From: Poseidonocella sp. HB161398
Lineage (GTDB): Bacteria; Pseudomonadota; Alphaproteobacteria; Rhodobacterales; Rhodobacteraceae
Length of the DNA stretch: 64,000 nucleotides
Assembly: GCF_005870025.1 (NCBI RefSeq)
Contig: NZ_VATA01000009.1
Coordinates: 103,358 to 167,357 of the forward strand
Direction of reading: 5' to 3'
The position numbers and the translations under genes are program-made. Positions 61,970-64,000 of this stretch are shown here, in pieces; within the stretch, counting starts at the first letter, position 1, and every line of letters starts with the position of its first letter. The notes beneath the pieces are model-generated. The model did not search any database. It was not told the origin of the DNA and saw only the letters and a list, made by a program, of their open reading frames with translations.

Positions 61970-63078
61970 TGGCGCATCGCGGCTGGTATCTCGACGGCGA
62001 ACGCGCCGGGCGCTTTGCCGCCCGGGTCACGGCCGCGGAAGGGATGCTGGAGATCGCGCTCGAGGATGCCGACGAGACGCTGCGCTGGCCGCTGGAAGAG
62101 ATCCGGGCGCTAGGCGACACGGCGGCCGGGCAGGAGCGGCTGGTGCTGCGCCTGCCGGGACAGGATCCTCGGCTGGTGCTCGAAGACGCAGGGACCGTCG
62201 CCTGGGCGCGGAGCGCCTGTCCGAAGCTGACGGCCCGGAGCCGCGATCCGGCCGGGCTGCGCCGCGTGCTTCTCTGGAGCGGCGGCGCAGCGGCGGTGCT
62301 GGCGCTTCTTCTCTTCGCGGCGATCCCGCTGCTGTCGAACCGGATGGCGCGCTGGATCCCGCCGGCGGCGGAGGCGCGGCTTGGCGCGGCGATCCGCGAC
62401 CAGGCGGGGCTCTTCTTCGACGCGCCCGAGGGCGAGGCGCGCTGGTGCAGCGACCGTGCCGGGCTGGCCGCGCTCGGCAAGATGGCGGACCGGCTGACCC
62501 GCGGCGCCGATCTGCCCTATCCGCTGGAGATCGCGGTGCTGAACGCGCCGGCCGTCAACGCCTTTGCCGCGCCGGGCGGCCATGTGGTGGTGATGCGCGG
62601 GCTTCTCGACGGGGCGGAGAGCGCCGAGGAGGTCGCCGCGGTGCTTGCCCACGAGCTCGGCCATGTGGCGCATCGCGATCCGGCGCGGCTGGCGCTGCGC
62701 TCGGCCGGGACGGCGGCGGTGCTGGGCCTGGCGGCGGGCGACGTGATGGGCGCGGCGGCCATCGCCGCGGCGGCCCGGGCGCTGAGCGACGCGCATTACG
62801 CCCGCGATGCCGAGACCGCCGCCGATGCCTATGCCGCCGAGCGGCTGGCCGCGGCCGGGGTCTCGCCCGCCGCGCTCGCCAGCTTCTTCGACCGGATGGC
62901 GGCGGAGGCGGGCGGAGGCTCGCGCCTGGCCGCGCTCTTCGCCTCGCATCCGGCCCTGGGGGAGCGCAGCCGGGCCGCGCGCGAGGCGGCCGCCCATTCC
63001 GCGGACCGCCCCGTGCTGAGCCCGGCGGAATGGGCGGCACTGCAGCAGGTCTGCCGCCGCACCCGCGCCCGGCCGTGA
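61969..63078 (+). CDS. M48 family membrane-linked metallopeptidase
   Basis: A 369-residue peptidase. Residues 1-100 form a soluble N-terminal domain, 101-123 a membrane span, and the catalytic domain contains HELGH (228-232) with a third metal ligand in DAETAADAYAAERL. NAFAAPGGHVVVMRGLL is the typical substrate-groove strand of the M48/BepA-HtpX group. Zinc-dependent cleavage of misfolded or membrane proteins at the envelope is likely. It is coupled to the DUF898 gene by a one-base overlap; the pairing of YjgN-type and M48 proteins is frequent in proteobacteria, but their joint role is not known. Confidence 0.88.
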   Translation: MAHRGWYLDGERAGRFAARVTAAEGMLEIALEDADETLRWPLEEIRALGDTAAGQERLVLRLPGQDPRLVLEDAGTVAWARSACPKLTARSRDPAGLRRVLLWSGGAAAVLALLLFAAIPLLSNRMARWIPPAAEARLGAAIRDQAGLFFDAPEGEARWCSDRAGLAALGKMADRLTRGADLPYPLEIAVLNAPAVNAFAAPGGHVVVMRGLLDGAESAEEVAAVLAHELGHVAHRDPARLALRSAGTAAVLGLAAGDVMGAAAIAAAARALSDAHYARDAETAADAYAAERLAAAGVSPAALASFFDRMAAEAGGGSRLAALFASHPALGERSRAAREAAAHSADRPVLSPAEWAALQQVCRRTRARP

Positions 63079-63153
63079 CCCCGCGGCGGCGAGGCGTTTG
63101 CCAAGCCGCGCGCCCCCTGCTAACCGGGGGGGCATTGCCTCGGGAGCCTGACG

Positions 63154-63726
63154 ATGAACCGCCGTACCGCCCTTGCCCTGGCCGCGAGCCTCGCCCTGAT
63201 GGGCTGCACCACCAATATCGCCCCCGAGATCGAGGGGCGCGCCCTCGGCGATTTCAGCCTGCAGCACCTGGTGGTGATCGTCGACGACCCGCAGAAGGGG
63301 CCGATGTCGCGCGGCATGGATGACGAGGCGCTGAAAGCGGCCGTCTCCGGGGCCGTCGAGACGCGCTTCCGCCGCTTCCAGGGCAGCGGCCAGTATTCCA
63401 TCGGCATCAAGGTGGTCGCCTATGCGCTCGCCGCGCCGGGGATCCCGGTGCTGCTGGCGCCGCGCTCTCTGCTGGGGATGAATGTCGCGGTCTTCGATGC
63501 CGACCAGAATCGCATCAGCGGCGACTGGAAGCAGATGGTGGTCTGGGAAGATGCCGGCGGCGACACCGTGCTCGGCTCGGGCTACACCCAGAGCGCCGAG
63601 GAGCAGCTCGCCGAACTGGCCGACAATGCCGCGGTCGAGATCGAGAAATGGCTGCGCGAGAACGAGGACTGGTTCGCCCCCGCGGCCCCGGTCGCCGCCG
63701 CCGGAACGGCCGAGCCCGGCGCCTGA
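63154..63726 (+). CDS. Hypothetical lipoprotein
   Basis: A 190-residue protein with a lipoprotein signal (MNRRTALALAASLALMGCTTN). The mature part has two hydrophobic stretches (HLVVIVDDPQ and IGIKVVAYALAAPGIPVLLAPRSLLGMNVAVFDAD) and an Asp/Glu-rich helix near the end (SAEEQLAELADNAAVEIEKWLREN), then a low-complexity Ala/Pro tail. The pattern resembles an LptE- or DUF-type small outer-membrane lipoprotein, but no family can be assigned. It follows the M48 gene by 75 bases on the same strand. Confidence 0.65.
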   Translation: MNRRTALALAASLALMGCTTNIAPEIEGRALGDFSLQHLVVIVDDPQKGPMSRGMDDEALKAAVSGAVETRFRRFQGSGQYSIGIKVVAYALAAPGIPVLLAPRSLLGMNVAVFDADQNRISGDWKQMVVWEDAGGDTVLGSGYTQSAEEQLAELADNAAVEIEKWLRENEDWFAPAAPVAAAGTAEPGA

Positions 63727-63735
63727 GCGCCGCCC

Positions 63736-63751
63736 GGCCCGCCTGCGGGCC
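63736..63751 (+). terminator. Small hairpin after the lipoprotein gene
   Basis: A 6-bp perfect stem GGCCCG/CGGGCC (63736-63741 with 63746-63751) lies 9 bases past the lipoprotein stop. No T tract follows, so it is only a weak terminator candidate. Confidence 0.3.
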
Positions 63752-63823
63752 CGCACCCCTGACCGAATTCCGCCGAAACGGTGCCGTCCGGCCGCAATCC
63801 GCGTCCGGAACGGCGCGAAAGGC

Positions 63824-63852
63824 TTGACTCTCCTGCGGCGCTTCCGTACCCG
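63824..63852 (+). promoter_or_regulatory. Candidate tuf promoter
   Basis: TTGACT at 63824-63829 is spaced 17 bases from TACCCG at 63847-63852, 57 bases before the tuf start. The -35 box is close to consensus; the GC-rich -10 box is weak but typical of strong promoters in this group, where stable-RNA and translation genes often rely on the -35 box. Confidence 0.5.
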
Positions 63853-63866
63853 GCTGCCGTTGATGA

Positions 63867-64000
<134 letters not shown>

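Overview
The window is about 64 kb of very GC-rich, densely packed bacterial chromosome. Gene content and order point to an alphaproteobacterium of the Rhodobacter/Paracoccus group (Rhodobacterales). The main clues are a protein tyrosine phosphatase-like/sulfide:quinone oxidoreductase fusion, a DUF3035 (BamF-type) lipoprotein, a DUF3576 lipoprotein, a CenR-type response regulator, an SdhAF4-like small protein, the rsmB-heparinase-purH order, and a porin with its own terminator. No rRNA, tRNA, insertion sequence, prophage or CRISPR array was recognised. Assignments come from reading the translated sequence and recalling family motifs; no database search was possible.

Layout. 1-2.1 kb: end of a nicotinamidase-like gene and pncB (NAD salvage). 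2.1-8.9 kb: an FkbM methyltransferase diverging from a translationally coupled BMP-type ABC importer (binding protein, double ATPase, two permeases) plus a cytosine deaminase, so probably a nucleobase/nucleoside uptake and deamination operon. 9.6-15.1 kb: a sulfide oxidation locus (Crp/Fnr regulator, DUF2892 membrane protein, persulfide dioxygenase-like enzyme, fused SQR, SulP transporter). 15.1-20.8 kb: housekeeping genes on the minus strand (GST, holA, lptE, leuS, DUF3576 lipoprotein). 21.1-25.4 kb: porin, YggS, L,D-transpeptidase, ribA, CenR-like regulator. 25.7-31.4 kb: cell-envelope genes (BamF-like lipoprotein, a paired active/inactive M16 peptidase, an MFS transporter, MepA).

31.4-35.1 kb: a phytase-like exported protein, arfB, then a class III PLP enzyme overlapping an APH-fold kinase; together these resemble a kinase/phospho-lyase module. 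35.7-39.1 kb: smc. 40.3-45.0 kb: mlaC/mlaA diverging from a type I secretion ATPase/adaptor pair. 45.1-50.4 kb: lspA, purH, heparinase-like, rsmB. 50.5-57.9 kb: SdhAF4-like gene, nhaA, rluA, secreted HNH nuclease, 1-Cys peroxiredoxin, DUF1203, CaCA-type exchanger, rpsO, SDR, SH3 protein. 58.0-63.9 kb: parC, an intergenic degenerate tandem array of short hairpins of about 27-bp period, a DUF898/M48 pair, a lipoprotein, and the start of tuf.

Most of the window is ordinary core genome. The least explained element is the hairpin array between parC and the DUF898 gene (about 60361-60772). Read on the minus strand, its units look like a string of small terminators. The kinase/phospho-lyase pair and the sulfide locus with its GTGACA/TATTCT promoter are the most interesting metabolic modules.
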